Shown piece after piece: positions 17,945-26,324 of a DNA stretch of 64,000 nucleotides. This stretch comes from Pseudarthrobacter sp. NS4 (GTDB lineage Bacteria; Actinomycetota; Actinomycetes; Actinomycetales; Micrococcaceae), in contig NZ_CP103288.1 of the NCBI RefSeq assembly GCF_024758005.1, forward strand, positions 3,224,001-3,288,000, given 5' to 3'. Both the position numbers and the translations under genes were made by a program. The notes under the pieces were generated by a model that saw nothing but the letters and a program-made list of their open reading frames with translations, was not told where the DNA came from and did no database searches. Numbering within the stretch: position 1 is the stretch's first letter; every line of letters starts with the position of its first letter.

Positions 17945-18568
17945 ATGGCATCAAAGAACACCAGCGGGTCCAGTACCCCTAAGGAACATCGCGATGACGC
18001 CGTTGCCGCTGAAAAGGAGCGGTTCGGCGGGATCAAGTTCGGTTCAGCGTTCTTTGGCTGGCTGACGGCCATCGGGCTCACTGTAATCCTTAGTGCCTTG
18101 GCCGCCGCCATCGGCCTGGGGGCAGGAGCTGCGAACAACACCAGCGCCGGTGAAGCCGCGAACCAGGCCACGGAGAATGCCCAGACCATCGGCATCGTCA
18201 GCGGGATCGTGCTGGCTATCGTCCTGTTCGTTGCTTATTACTGCGGCGGGTACGTTGCCGGACGCATGGCACGCTTCGATGGAATGAAGCAGGGCATCGC
18301 GGTCTGGCTGTGGGGCATCATCATCGCGATCGTCCTCGCCATCCTCGGAGCCATTGCCGGCAACCAGTTCAACGTCATGGCTACCATCGGCGGAGCCCCC
18401 CGGATCCCGGTCGACGAAAACCTCCTGACCGCAAGCGGCCTGATCGCCCTGGCTATCGCCATCCTCGTGCCCCTTATCGGGGCCATCATCGGCGGCAAAG
18501 CCGGCATGCGCTTCCACCGCAGAGTGGACCAGGCCGGCATCAACCACCAGACCGGCCTGACCCACTAA
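17945..18568 (+). CDS. Four-helix membrane protein, unknown function
   Basis: 207 residues from ATG 17945 (MASKNTSGSSTPKEHRDD); GATGAGGAG is upstream. The ORF could extend to 17837, but the extension is Cys-rich and lacks an SD. After a polar N-terminus come four hydrophobic segments: FFGWLTAIGLTVILSALAAAIG, IVSGIVLAIVLFVAYYCGGYVAG, GIAVWLWGIIIAIVLAILGAIAG and LIALAIAILVPLIGAIIGGKAGMRF. The YYCGGYVAGRMARFDG turn recurs in actinobacterial YrzE/TIGR04086-like membrane proteins. No enzymatic motif. Confidence 0.72.
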   Translation: MASKNTSGSSTPKEHRDDAVAAEKERFGGIKFGSAFFGWLTAIGLTVILSALAAAIGLGAGAANNTSAGEAANQATENAQTIGIVSGIVLAIVLFVAYYCGGYVAGRMARFDGMKQGIAVWLWGIIIAIVLAILGAIAGNQFNVMATIGGAPRIPVDENLLTASGLIALAIAILVPLIGAIIGGKAGMRFHRRVDQAGINHQTGLTH

Positions 18569-18691
18569 ACCGCGGATCTCTTCCTGGACCGGCCCTTGAA
18601 CCCAGGCCATACCTCGCCTCCCCTGGGTAGCCGCGACCCCGATGGCTGCGGAACTTCACCCGGTAACAACATAAGGACAAACAGCAGCAAA

Positions 18692-18717
18692 TTCGGGGGT
18701 CACAAAAGGCCCCCGAA
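18692..18717. terminator. Perfect 8-bp hairpin before the 114-aa gene
   Basis: TTCGGGGG (18692-18699) and CCCCCGAA (18710-18717) form a stem with a 10-base loop. There is no T tract. It may end the membrane-protein transcript or act as a leader structure for the gene at 18779. Confidence 0.5.
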
Positions 18718-18778
18718 GGAGTAGCGTTCGACTTATGGGGCGTTCTTCCGCGCCCACCGCCAAAGGGGAGGTCATTCC

Positions 18779-19123
18779 ATGGGTGAAGTGTGGATCCGTA
18801 CGCTCGGCAACGGGCTGGTCCGGGCAGACAGAGTCACCGAGATTTCATCCACCCGCGGATCCCTGCATGAGGACCAGGGGTATTCGCTGAAGGTCATTGT
18901 TGACGGCAAGGGCCACGTGCTGATTGACGACGCCGACCTGCAGGGCACCGCGGCGGAACGGTTCGAGTACGCGCGGCACGTTGAGGACGCCCTGCTGCTC
19001 GCCATGGACGAGGCCCGTGAGAACGACGCTTCCGTGGTGATTTCCTACGAGCCCGAGCGCGAGCGCTGGTCCTCTGCCGCCGTCTCGGTGTTAACCGGAA
19101 GACTTCCCGAGGCGGTCGGCTGA
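18779..19123 (+). CDS. Conserved hypothetical protein
   Basis: 114 residues, cytoplasmic, alpha/beta. AAAGGGGAGG precedes ATG 18779 with good spacing. The protein opens WIRTLGNGLVRADRVTEISSTRGSLHEDQGYSLKVIVDGKGHVLIDD, resembling a short PH/SH3-like beta module, followed by a helix RFEYARHVEDALLLAMDEARENDASVVISYE. No family name can be given. It is preceded by a hairpin at 18692-18717. Confidence 0.65.
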   Translation: MGEVWIRTLGNGLVRADRVTEISSTRGSLHEDQGYSLKVIVDGKGHVLIDDADLQGTAAERFEYARHVEDALLLAMDEARENDASVVISYEPERERWSSAAVSVLTGRLPEAVG

Positions 19124-19413
19124 AGCCGGGCCGCCGGCGCAGGAGGAGCCGGCGGCTACCGGGTAGAGGTTTCGCTTGATCAGTTGCACGGACCGTTTGC
19201 AGGCGCGCAGGGCGGTGCGCAGCGCCCGGAGCAGGTGGAGGCGGCCCAAGCCGGTCTTAGGCCCTGCCGCAGGACGCCTCCGCCCAGGCAGCCGCTTCCC
19301 TCCTTTGACCTGGCCAAATGATGCCGTGCCGGAGGGGATGCAAGGGGGAACATTCCCCTTTTTCCGCCGTCATCACGCGGGTAACGAAAAGACCATCCGA
19401 TGTAATAAATGCC

Positions 19414-19845
19414 ATGGTGTTGCGTGAGTCACATTTCGCCCCTACTCTGGATGAGGCTGATGCAAACGGCCATAGCAAGAAGCTGCAGCGTCGCAGCCAA
19501 TGCCGGGGAAGGCTTTACAACTTGAACTCTAAGCTCAACATTGTTGTCCGTGTAGATCTCGACCACGCACGTGCGAAGGTGATTGCAAAGGGGCATATCA
19601 CCGTCCACAGCGTCAACGCCCTTTATGTAGTAGCTAAGCGGGCCAATTCCTTAAGGGCAGGCCTGGATTTGGAACTGGATGTCTCGCACGCCCGCGTAGA
19701 TGAAGCAGCCCTGAAAATGCTCCAGACCTCGTCTGAGACCCATCACTTGCCAGCCAGGATCGATCCGCAGCAAGCGCCCTGCACCATCAGCGTGCTGGCG
19801 CCGCGGCGGCAGGCTGCGGCAGCAACCACCCGCCTGGCCGCATAG
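19414..19845 (+). CDS. Hypothetical protein, STAS-like core
   Basis: 143 residues from ATG 19414; the ORF is open from 19318. No ribosome site is convincing. The middle, KLNIVVRVDLDHARAKVIAKGHITVHSVNALYVVAKRANSLRAGLDLELDVSHARVDEAALKML, has the beta-alpha-beta-alpha look of a STAS/anti-sigma-antagonist domain (strand, G-x-hT turn, helix, strand with D-hS). The rest is low-complexity Ala-rich. Not certain to be translated. The 290 bp before it hold nothing recognisable. Confidence 0.45.
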   Translation: MVLRESHFAPTLDEADANGHSKKLQRRSQCRGRLYNLNSKLNIVVRVDLDHARAKVIAKGHITVHSVNALYVVAKRANSLRAGLDLELDVSHARVDEAALKMLQTSSETHHLPARIDPQQAPCTISVLAPRRQAAAATTRLAA

Positions 19846-19973
19846 GCCAAAGACCGCGGCAACTCCCAGCGCCCAGCGTGGGGCCCAGAGTTTGCCATCA
19901 ACCTCTTCCACACTTTCCATCGACCCCTGAGTACAGCTCGATCTGAATACACGGATGGCTGTACTCTGGGATC

Positions 19974-20300
19974 ATGGAGACTCTTACGCACGCGCCGGTC
20001 CTGGCGCGCTTCGGTTATGCAGTGTCCGACCCCACACGGGCAAGGATCCTGCTGGCCCTGGCCGACGGCGGCGCGTACCCGTCCGATCTTGCCGAGTCCA
20101 TCGGCGTATCCCGCCAGAGCATGTCCAACCATCTGGCGTGCCTGCGCGGCTGCGGCCTGGTGGTGGCTGTTCCGGACGGCAGGCGGACCAGATACGAACT
20201 TGCCGACGGCCGGCTGGGGCACGCCATGCGCGACCTGATCGGTGTTGTCCTGGCGGTGGATCCTGCCTGCTGCGCCCCGGACGGGACGTGCACGGCATGA
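19974..20300 (+). CDS. cmtR: CmtR-like ArsR/SmtB-family metalloregulator
   Basis: 108-residue winged-helix repressor that would release DNA on binding Cd(II)/Pb(II). It follows the mycobacterial CmtR plan: ALxRxGxAxxDPTRxRIL (here VLARFGYAVSDPTRARILLAL), recognition helix VSRQSMSNHLACLRGCGLVV with both CmtR ligand cysteines in the CLRGC pair, and a Cys-rich tail DPACCAPDGTC providing the third thiolate. Start ATG 19974. Its stop overlaps the ATG of the CDF transporter (ATGA), so regulator and pump form one translationally coupled unit. The predicted operator should lie in the 50 bp upstream, where I see no clear dyad. Confidence 0.85.
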   Translation: METLTHAPVLARFGYAVSDPTRARILLALADGGAYPSDLAESIGVSRQSMSNHLACLRGCGLVVAVPDGRRTRYELADGRLGHAMRDLIGVVLAVDPACCAPDGTCTA

Positions 20301-20965
20301 CCAGCCTCCAGCTCTCACCGGCACCGGGCCGGCGTGCGGTCCTGACCCGCCGCATCCGTTTCTTCGCTGCGGCCACCATCACCTACAACGTCGTTGAAGC
20401 CGTGGTCGCGCTCTGGGCCGGGAATGTTGCCGGTTCGGCAGCGCTGATCGGTTTCGGCCTGGACTCCGTGATCGAGGTGGCCTCCGCCGTCGCCCTGTCC
20501 TGGCAACTCGCTTCGAAGGACCCGGAGCGGCGCGAGCACCTCACGCTGCGCATCATCGCCCTGTCCTTCTTTGCCCTCGCAGCCTTCGTCGCCGCCGACG
20601 CCGTCCGGTCGCTGGCCGTCGGTGAACCAGCAGGGCATTCCACACCGGGCATCGTCATCGCCGCGCTGAGCCTGGCCATCATGCCGGTGCTGTCCTGGCT
20701 GCAGCGCCGGGCCGGACGGGAACTGGGCTCCAGAACAGCGGTGGCGGACTCCAAGCAGACGCTGCTGTGCACGTACCTCTCAGCCGTGCTCCTGGTGGGC
20801 CTGCTGCTCAACAGCACGCTGGGTTTGTGGTGGGCCGATGCCATCGCGGCCCTGATCATCGCCGCCATCGCCGTACGTGAAGGCATCAATGCCTGGCGCG
20901 GGGATGCCTGCTGCGCCGGTTGCGGTGGCCCAGCGCCGGCAGAGCAGGGCCCAATGACGCCCTAG
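20297..20965 (+). CDS. Small cation diffusion facilitator (CDF)-type metal efflux protein
   Basis: 222 residues, about six helices, from ATG 20297. CDF landmarks are FFAAATITYNVVEAVVALWAGNVAGSAALIGFGLDSVIEVASA (helices 1-2 with the G-x-D-S motif) and TAVADSKQTLLCTYLSAVLLVGLLLNSTLGLWWADAIAALIIA (helices 5-6). Unusually the helix-5 site has DSKQT/LLCTY in place of the usual HxxxD, and the C-terminal cytoplasmic domain is missing, replaced by GDACCAGCGGPAP. The coupled CmtR regulator and the thiol ligands suggest soft metals such as Cd or Pb, which is inference. Confidence 0.8.
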   Translation: MTSLQLSPAPGRRAVLTRRIRFFAAATITYNVVEAVVALWAGNVAGSAALIGFGLDSVIEVASAVALSWQLASKDPERREHLTLRIIALSFFALAAFVAADAVRSLAVGEPAGHSTPGIVIAALSLAIMPVLSWLQRRAGRELGSRTAVADSKQTLLCTYLSAVLLVGLLLNSTLGLWWADAIAALIIAAIAVREGINAWRGDACCAGCGGPAPAEQGPMTP

Positions 20966-21085
20966 GTGTCCGGCTGCCAACAGGAGCGGAAAAGTCGAGT
21001 ACCCAATACTGTGTCCCGCTTCTTCCGTCCCGCGTAGGGTCCTTCCTAAGCCTGGGGGTGGTCAAGGCCCTTTTTCCCGGCCGGG

Positions 21086-21105
21086 AGGAGGGGTCACCCC
21101 CTCCT
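21086..21105. other. Hairpin in the leader of the HPt-like gene
   Basis: AGGAGGGG (21086-21093) and CCCCTCCT (21098-21105) form a perfect stem with loop TCAC, ending 19 bp before the ATG. It could terminate the CDF transcript or sequester an SD-like purine tract. Confidence 0.45.
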
Positions 21106-21124
21106 GGGCGGAAGGACATTGCTG

Positions 21125-21514
21125 ATGCAGGACGAAGGGCTCGCTCCGCCCCTCCTGGACCCCTCCGTGCTGGACAGGCTGCGCGACGATGTGGACGACG
21201 ACGAGGGCATCTGGAAGGTGTTCGTGCAAAGCTTCATCGCACAGCTTCCCGACAGGACCGAAAGGCTGCGACTCACCCTGACAACCGGGGATCTGGGTGG
21301 TGCCATCGACGCCGTGCTCAGCCTGAAAACCTCAAGCCAGATGGTGGGTGCCCAGCGCCTGGCGGGCTTGGCCTTAGGTCTGGAGAGGTCGCTGCGGGAA
21401 GATGAGAGCCGCGCCGAACCCGCCGTTGTCCTGCCCCATCTGGCAGCGGCCCACCTTCGCCGGATCAAGCAGTGCAGCAGACAAACCATCTACGCGCTGC
21501 AGGCCTGGCTGTAA
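21125..21514 (+). CDS. HPt-like domain protein lacking the phospho-acceptor histidine
   Basis: 129 residues from ATG 21125 (GGAAGG upstream; TTG 21119 is an alternative). A four-helix HPt layout is visible: LLDPSVLDRLRDDVDDDEGIWKVFVQSFIAQLPDRTERL, then GDLGGAIDAVLSLKTSSQMVGAQRLAGLALGLERSL. In canonical HPt domains the third-helix motif is A-H-S-L-K-x-S-S-x-x-x-G-A; here it reads VLSLKTSSQMVGA, so the phosphorylated His is Leu (codon CTC). It may bind a partner without phosphotransfer. It lies just upstream of the NAD(P)-binding and GAF-ANTAR genes. Confidence 0.72.
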   Translation: MQDEGLAPPLLDPSVLDRLRDDVDDDEGIWKVFVQSFIAQLPDRTERLRLTLTTGDLGGAIDAVLSLKTSSQMVGAQRLAGLALGLERSLREDESRAEPAVVLPHLAAAHLRRIKQCSRQTIYALQAWL

Positions 21515-21560
21515 TGCTCGCCGGACGAGGCAAACCGGGCCGATCGGTAGGATTTTTATT

Positions 21561-22325
21561 ATGAAGATGGCCATTGCGGGGGGAACCGGAACAGTCGGAC
21601 GCCACGTTGTGGAACTGGCCCGCGAGCGCGGGCACGACGTGGTCAGCCTGAGCCGCTCGGAGGGCGTGGATCTGGTTAGCGGAAGAGGCTTGGAGCAGGC
21701 TCTTCATGGGATGGATACCGTGATCGACGTATCCGGCATTGAGTCCATGTCGACAAAGAAGAACGTGGACTACTTCACCAACAGCACCCAGAATCTGCTG
21801 GCAGCTGAGAAGAAGGCGGGTGTCCGGCACCACATTGCGCTCTCCATCGTGGGCATCGACCATGCCACGTCCGGTCTTTATGCGGGAAAGCGGGCGCAGG
21901 AGGACGCGGTCCGGCACGGCGGCGTGCCGTGGACCCTGCTGCGCAGCACGCAGTTCCACGAGTTCGTGCCGCTGACTATCAAGGTTGCCTCGGCAGGGCC
22001 GCTGGTAGTGGTTCCCAAGATGTTTACCCAGCCCATAGCGGCGCGGGAGGTGGCCGAAGCCCTGATCGCGGCGGCCGAGTCTGGACCGCAGGGACGCAGC
22101 ACAGATCTGGGCGGTCCCCGCACGGAGGAGCTGGCGGATCTTGTCCGCGCCTACCTGGCCAAGACTGGCCAACGCAGGAGAATCCTCGAGGTTCCGTTCC
22201 CTGGGCCTATGGGGGAAGCCATGCGCCGCGGCGACCTGGTCCCGGCGCCGGGCGCCGCCGTCGGACGCCAAACGTTCCTCGAATGGCTTGAAACACGTAG
22301 TGGCGGGAGCGGTCAGGAAAAGTAG
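21561..22325 (+). CDS. NAD(P)-binding Rossmann protein (atypical SDR, NmrA/UbiA-reductase-like)
   Basis: 254 residues. Glycine-rich nucleotide motif MKMAIAGGTGTVGRHVVELA at the N-terminus, then DTVIDVSGIESM, HHIALSIVGIDHATSGLYAGKRAQEDAVR (the region replacing the YxxxK motif of classical SDRs), PWTLLRSTQFHEFV, and DLGGPRTEELADLVRAYL. This order is typical of actinobacterial NAD(P)H-binding atypical SDRs and of oxidoreductases annotated as LysR-neighbouring quinone reductases. Start ATG 21561. Substrate unknown. Confidence 0.78.
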   Translation: MKMAIAGGTGTVGRHVVELARERGHDVVSLSRSEGVDLVSGRGLEQALHGMDTVIDVSGIESMSTKKNVDYFTNSTQNLLAAEKKAGVRHHIALSIVGIDHATSGLYAGKRAQEDAVRHGGVPWTLLRSTQFHEFVPLTIKVASAGPLVVVPKMFTQPIAAREVAEALIAAAESGPQGRSTDLGGPRTEELADLVRAYLAKTGQRRRILEVPFPGPMGEAMRRGDLVPAPGAAVGRQTFLEWLETRSGGSGQEK

Positions 22326-22420
22326 AGTACCGGCTACTCGTGTTCTCCGCGGGTGCCGCCCCTAGATTCGATGAAAACCCGCGCAGCTGCGGGCGGACCG
22401 GAAGTCGAGGGGGCAGAAAA

Positions 22421-23176
22421 TTGGCAGTACAACCGGTAGCCGGAAGCAGGCGAACCCAAAACCCTGGGTTCCTGCTGGATCTGATCACGGGCGCGGAGAC
22501 CGATCTGGACTCGGTGCAGCGGTTGGCGGAGGCTGCTGCTTTCGCCCTTGGCGGGTCTGGAGGGGTTGATTGTGCCGCCACGTTGACGCATGCGGGCCGT
22601 CCGCCCGTCACCGCAGGGAATGTGGGAGCGGCGGCGTGCGTTGCGGACTCCGAAGCCCGTTACTGCGACGGTCCCATGGTCCAGGCCGCCGCCATCTCGG
22701 GTCATGTGTCGGTGACCGGGGACGGGCCGTCCCAGCGGTGGCAGGCCTACCGGCGCCGGTTGGTGGGATCCGGGTATGGCGTGGCACTGGCTGTTCCGCT
22801 TGAACTTGACGGCCGAACATCCTGCGTCCTGGTGTTCCTGGGTACCGCCGGCTTCGAATTCACGCAGGACTTGGTAGACGAGGCCTCGCGGTTCGCGGCG
22901 GTGGCGTCACAGAGCATGAGGCTGGCCGTTGAAGTGCGCAGCATCCGCGCCGCCGGGGACAACCTGAAGACTGTCCTGGAGAGCCGCAGGTCCATCGACG
23001 TGGCCTGCGGCGTGATCATGGCGCAAAACAGCTGCTCCTACCCGGAGGCGTTCAGCAAGCTCGCCGGCGTTTCCCGGCAGCGGAACCTGAAGGTCCGCAG
23101 CGTCGCCGAAAATATTGTCAAGGCGGTGACCGGCGGGATGCCGGCAGCCCGGTTTGATCTGCCGGCCCTTGCGTAG
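22421..23176 (+). CDS. GAF and ANTAR domain regulator
   Basis: 251 residues, proposed to sense a ligand through the GAF domain and bind nascent RNA antiterminator hairpins through ANTAR. The start TTG 22421 is chosen for the GAGGGGG tract upstream and the basic MAVQPVAGSRRTQ beginning. GAF spans about residues 15-175 (DSEARYCDGPMVQA, WQAYRRRLVGSGYGVALAVPLELDG, CVLVFLGT). ANTAR spans about 190-245: LKTVLESRRSIDVACGVIMAQNSCSYPEAFSKLAGVSRQRNLKVRSVAENIV. A decayed copy of this gene and its upstream region lies at 44905-45300. Confidence 0.82.
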   Translation: MAVQPVAGSRRTQNPGFLLDLITGAETDLDSVQRLAEAAAFALGGSGGVDCAATLTHAGRPPVTAGNVGAAACVADSEARYCDGPMVQAAAISGHVSVTGDGPSQRWQAYRRRLVGSGYGVALAVPLELDGRTSCVLVFLGTAGFEFTQDLVDEASRFAAVASQSMRLAVEVRSIRAAGDNLKTVLESRRSIDVACGVIMAQNSCSYPEAFSKLAGVSRQRNLKVRSVAENIVKAVTGGMPAARFDLPALA

Positions 23177-23185
23177 GCGCAGTGC

Positions 23186-23395
23186 ATGTGGACTAAACAG
23201 AGCCAGGGTTTCTGCCCGGCATGCGGCAGGACCACCAACCACGTGACGCACTATCACAAGGACGACGGCGGTACGCTCGTAGCCCGCGTCCATTGCGCGG
23301 AGTGCCGGGAACCTTCCGGGATGACGGCCAGACACCACAGTTCCGGGCTGCAGTGGAAATCCACCGGCGTCGGGCAGTCTGACATGAGTACTTGA
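23186..23395 (+). CDS. Small zinc-ribbon protein (paralogue A)
   Basis: 69 residues, MWTKQSQGFCPACGRTTNHVTHYHKDDGG. Two CxxC pairs (CPAC near residue 10 and CAEC near 37) give a treble-clef or zinc-ribbon site. ATG 23186 is nine bases after the GAF-ANTAR stop, so it may be cotranscribed. A shorter paralogue of 48 residues is at 26655. The last 25 residues are basic and polar and absent from the paralogue. Function unknown. Confidence 0.7.
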   Translation: MWTKQSQGFCPACGRTTNHVTHYHKDDGGTLVARVHCAECREPSGMTARHHSSGLQWKSTGVGQSDMST

Positions 23396-23453
23396 AGCAG
23401 GGTTTGAGTCCCTACCTGACAGTTATGGGTGCCGGCGCACCTTGCACGTCCGG

Positions 23454-23837
23454 TTAACGCAGCCGCGTTAGCCGTTCGATGAAGTCGTCAGCCTGCGCCA
23501 GGTTTCGGGCCATCTTTGCTCGCTCGTGCACCGCCCTTTCCAGGAACTCCGCGAGGCGGGCCGGGTGACCCGCATCGGGGGGCGCTTCAGAAAGCGAAGC
23601 GAGCATCGCCAGGATCTCCGCCATCTCCTCCAGCGAGAAACCCAGCGGCTTCATCTGCTTGATCACCATCAGGCGCTCGAAGTCGTCCTCGCTGTAGACG
23701 CGGAAGCCACCGTCGGTGCGGGCCGTCGCCGGCAGCAGGCCGACGTCGTCGTAATGCCGGATGGTCCGCAGGGACAGCCCTGTCCGTTCCGCCAACTCGC
23801 CGATATGCATGGTGTCGCTCCCGGTCCTGGCCGTCAT
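23454..23837 (-). CDS. MerR-family transcriptional regulator
   Basis: 127 residues from ATG 23837 (MTARTGSDTMHIGELAERTG). The winged-helix DNA-binding part reads MHIGELAERTGLSLRTIRHYDDVGLLPATARTDGGFRVYSEDDFERLMVIKQMKPLGFSLEEMAEIL, followed by a dimerising coiled coil with no cysteines, so a metal effector is unlikely. It is divergent from the SulP transporter, with a perfect inverted repeat at 23865-23894 between them. By family logic it binds there, twisting an over-long promoter spacer to activate. The ORF runs open to 24026 but the extension overlaps the operator and has no SD. Confidence 0.85.
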   Translation of the reverse strand: MTARTGSDTMHIGELAERTGLSLRTIRHYDDVGLLPATARTDGGFRVYSEDDFERLMVIKQMKPLGFSLEEMAEILAMLASLSEAPPDAGHPARLAEFLERAVHERAKMARNLAQADDFIERLTRLR

Positions 23838-23864
23838 AGGGCCCTCCGTTCCTTGTCCGGGGTC

Positions 23865-23894
23865 AAACTCTACCATCACGTTAGGGTAGAGTTT
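23865..23894. promoter_or_regulatory. MerR operator: perfect 10-bp inverted repeat, 10-bp spacer
   Basis: AAACTCTACC (23865-23874) and GGTAGAGTTT (23885-23894) are exact reverse complements. The dyad lies 28 bp from the merR ATG and 122 bp before the SulP ATG. Size and symmetry fit a MerR-family operator within a shared or bidirectional promoter. Confidence 0.75.
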
Positions 23895-24015
23895 TTGGTG
23901 AGCGGTGAAACCTTCGAGGGTCATTCCCCTCTTCCGGCGCGCTGCCGCGCCCCCTTCATTCTTTGAAAAAAGCGAAGACACCGTAGTGTCTTCCTGACCA
24001 TGAACGGAGCCAGCA

Positions 24016-25539
24016 ATGGCCGTCAAAACCGCCGGGGAAGCCCCTGCCTACACGCCCGAACAGCTCCAGTCGGTCCGGGAAACCCTCAAATCGCCCAGAA
24101 GGCTCAAGACCGAAGTCCTCGCCGGCCTGGTCGTCGCGCTGGCGCTGATCCCGGAAGCGATCGCCTTCTCGATCATCGCCGGCGTCGATCCGCGCCTGGG
24201 ACTGTTCGCCTCCTTCACCATGGCCGTCACCATCGCCTTCGTCGGCGGCCGGCCGGCCATGATTTCCGCCGCCACCGGCGCCGTCGCCCTGGTCATTGCC
24301 CCGCTGGTGAAGTCCCACGGCGTGGATTACTTCATCGCCGCCGTCATCCTCGGCGGGATCTTCCAGATCATCCTGGGCCTATCCGGGGTGGCGAAGCTGA
24401 TGCGCTTCATTCCACGCTCGGTGATGGTGGGCTTCGTCAACGCCCTGGCCATCCTGATCTTCATGTCCCAGGTCCCCGAACTGATCGGCGTGCCGTGGCT
24501 GGTCTACCCGCTGGCGGCACTGGCCCTGCTCATAGTCTTCGGCCTGCCCAAGCTCACGAACGTCGTTCCGGCCCCGCTGGTCGCGATCGTGGTCCTCACG
24601 CTCATCACCGTCCTGGCCGCCATCGCCGTTCCCACGGTGGGCGACAAGGGCGACCTGCCCGAGTCGCTGCCGTCGCTGTTCATCCCGAACGTGCCCTTCA
24701 CGCTTGAGACCCTGCAGATCCTCTTCCCCTTCGCCCTGGCCCTGGCCTTCGTTGGCCTCCTCGAATCCCTGATGACCGCCAAGCTCGTGGACGACGTCAC
24801 GGACACCCGCTCGCACAAGACCCGCGAAGCCTGGGGCCAGGGCGTGGCCAACATCGTCACCGGCTTCACCGGCGGCATGGGCGGCTGCGCGATGATCGGC
24901 CAGACCATGATCAACGTCAAAGCCTCCGGCGCCCGCACCCGCATCTCCACCTTCCTGGCCGGCGTCTTCCTGCTCATCCTCGTCGTCGCCCTCGGCGGCG
25001 TCGTGTCGGTGATCCCGATGGCAGCCCTCGTCGCGGTGATGATCTTCGTCTCCTGGGCCACCTTCGACTGGCACAGCATCCATCCCCGCACCCTGAAGAT
25101 GATGCCCAAGAGTGAAACCATGGTCATGGTCGCCACCGTCATCGTCACCGTCGCCACGCACAACCTCGCCATCGGCGTCGGCGTCGGCGTGCTGGTGGCC
25201 ATGGTGCTGTTCGCCCGCCGCGTGGCCCACTTCGTCACCGTCGAACGAACCGTAACCACCACGGACGGACACGAAACCGCCACTTATGTGGTGGACGGCG
25301 AACTGTTCTTCGCCTCCTCCAATGACCTGTACACCCAGTTCGAATACGCCCTGGACCCGGACCACGTCATCATCGACATGCACGCCTCCCACCTCTGGGA
25401 CGCCTCAACCATCGCCGCCCTCGACGCCATTACGGAGAAATACCACCACCACGGCAAGGACGTGAAGATCATCGGCCTCAACGACGCGAGCATCACCATG
25501 CGTGAACGCCTCGGCGGCAAGCTCGGCGCCGGGCACTAG
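24016..25539 (+). CDS. SulP-family inorganic anion transporter with STAS domain
   Basis: 507 residues. The membrane part starts [38 protein letters not shown] (SulP signature region), then [71 protein letters not shown], giving about 11-12 helices. A C-terminal STAS domain starts near residue 415 ([18 protein letters not shown]..., [22 protein letters not shown]). It imports sulfate, bicarbonate or a related anion. ATG 24016 follows ACGGAG. It is divergent from the MerR gene, whose operator probably controls it. A 14-bp stem hairpin follows the stop. Confidence 0.88.
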   Translation: MAVKTAGEAPAYTPEQLQSVRETLKSPRRLKTEVLAGLVVALALIPEAIAFSIIAGVDPRLGLFASFTMAVTIAFVGGRPAMISAATGAVALVIAPLVKSHGVDYFIAAVILGGIFQIILGLSGVAKLMRFIPRSVMVGFVNALAILIFMSQVPELIGVPWLVYPLAALALLIVFGLPKLTNVVPAPLVAIVVLTLITVLAAIAVPTVGDKGDLPESLPSLFIPNVPFTLETLQILFPFALALAFVGLLESLMTAKLVDDVTDTRSHKTREAWGQGVANIVTGFTGGMGGCAMIGQTMINVKASGARTRISTFLAGVFLLILVVALGGVVSVIPMAALVAVMIFVSWATFDWHSIHPRTLKMMPKSETMVMVATVIVTVATHNLAIGVGVGVLVAMVLFARRVAHFVTVERTVTTTDGHETATYVVDGELFFASSNDLYTQFEYALDPDHVIIDMHASHLWDASTIAALDAITEKYHHHGKDVKIIGLNDASITMRERLGGKLGAGH

Positions 25540-25546
25540 TGCAACA

Positions 25547-25579
25547 CGTACGACGGCGGCACACGGCCGCCGTCGTACG
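25547..25579. terminator. 14-bp stem hairpin after the SulP gene
   Basis: CGTACGACGGCGGC and its exact complement, loop ACACG, starting eight bases after the SulP stop. No T run follows. A near-identical hairpin occurs at 35577-35607 and a related one at 28076-28109. Confidence 0.75.
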
Positions 25580-25745
25580 CCTCTGGTTCAGAAAGCACGG
25601 GTACAAGGCCCGCCGCTGCCCGGCCGGCGTATCCGCCGCTGATGGACAGGGGCCAGGGCCAGGTTCACAATGAGGGTGTGGTGCACTGCCCCTGATGTTC
25701 ACATTACCGGCGGCCTCGGATGCAGCTGGTCACGGAGGAGGACTA

Positions 25746-26114
25746 ATGCGGACGACACTGTTGAGCGCCGCTGTTTTCGCTGCTTTTCTTGGAAGCATGT
25801 TGTGGATTCCCGTTGCGGCCATCGCCTCCGGGGGCTTCGGAAGCACCACTTCCCAGGTTTTGTCCGCCTCACCGGGAGTTGGCCAGGGACAGCAGCCTTC
25901 TCCTACTGACGCTCCGACGGGCCCCACTCCTGCGCCGACCGGAACGGCAACTCCGCCCGAATCTTCGCCGCCTCCCCCGGAAGGTGCAGGTGGCTCCGGA
26001 ACGGTGCAGGCGGACAACAGCACGGCCCTCGTGATCGCGGGTGCGGTCATCCTGGTGGTTCTGCTCGTGGCGTTTTACCTGTGGCGGCGCCGGGGTTCGG
26101 TGCGAGATCTGTAA
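25746..26114 (+). CDS. Small proline-rich membrane-anchored surface protein
   Basis: 122 residues, from ATG 25746 (GGAGGAGG upstream). Signal peptide at residues 1-29 (LLSAAVFAAFLGSMLWIPVAAIASG), then a Pro/Thr/Ser-rich low-complexity stalk (PSPTDAPTGPTPAPTGTATPP), and a C-terminal helix ALVIAGAVILVVLLVAFYLWRRRG with a basic stop-transfer tail. This gives an extracellular stalk with no globular domain. Probably followed in the same unit by the 55-residue membrane peptide at 26140. Confidence 0.7.
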   Translation: MRTTLLSAAVFAAFLGSMLWIPVAAIASGGFGSTTSQVLSASPGVGQGQQPSPTDAPTGPTPAPTGTATPPESSPPPPEGAGGSGTVQADNSTALVIAGAVILVVLLVAFYLWRRRGSVRDL

Positions 26115-26139
26115 ACGGCACAAGCGTGAGGCGGAATAG

Positions 26140-26307
26140 ATGAAAGCGTTAGTAGTGGCGATCCTGGTTGTCGCCGCGGTTCTCTTCATCGTCGGTTTGA
26201 CGGTCAGGACCCTGGGGTTCCTCCTTGGGGTGGCCCCGGTGCTGTTGCTTGTAGCCCTGGTCCTTCTGCTCCTGAGCCGGTTCAGGGGACGGCGTATCCC
26301 GCGCTGA
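26140..26307 (+). CDS. Tiny membrane protein, 55 residues
   Basis: MKALVVAILVVAAVLFIVGL, then a second hydrophobic helix LGFLLGVAPVLLLVALVLLLL and a basic tail SRFRGRRIPR. TGAGGCGG lies 7 bases before ATG 26140. It starts 25 bp after the proline-rich protein and is probably cotranscribed. Function unknown. Confidence 0.6.
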   Translation: MKALVVAILVVAAVLFIVGLTVRTLGFLLGVAPVLLLVALVLLLLSRFRGRRIPR

Positions 26308-26324
26308 CCGAGGTCACGTGAAGC

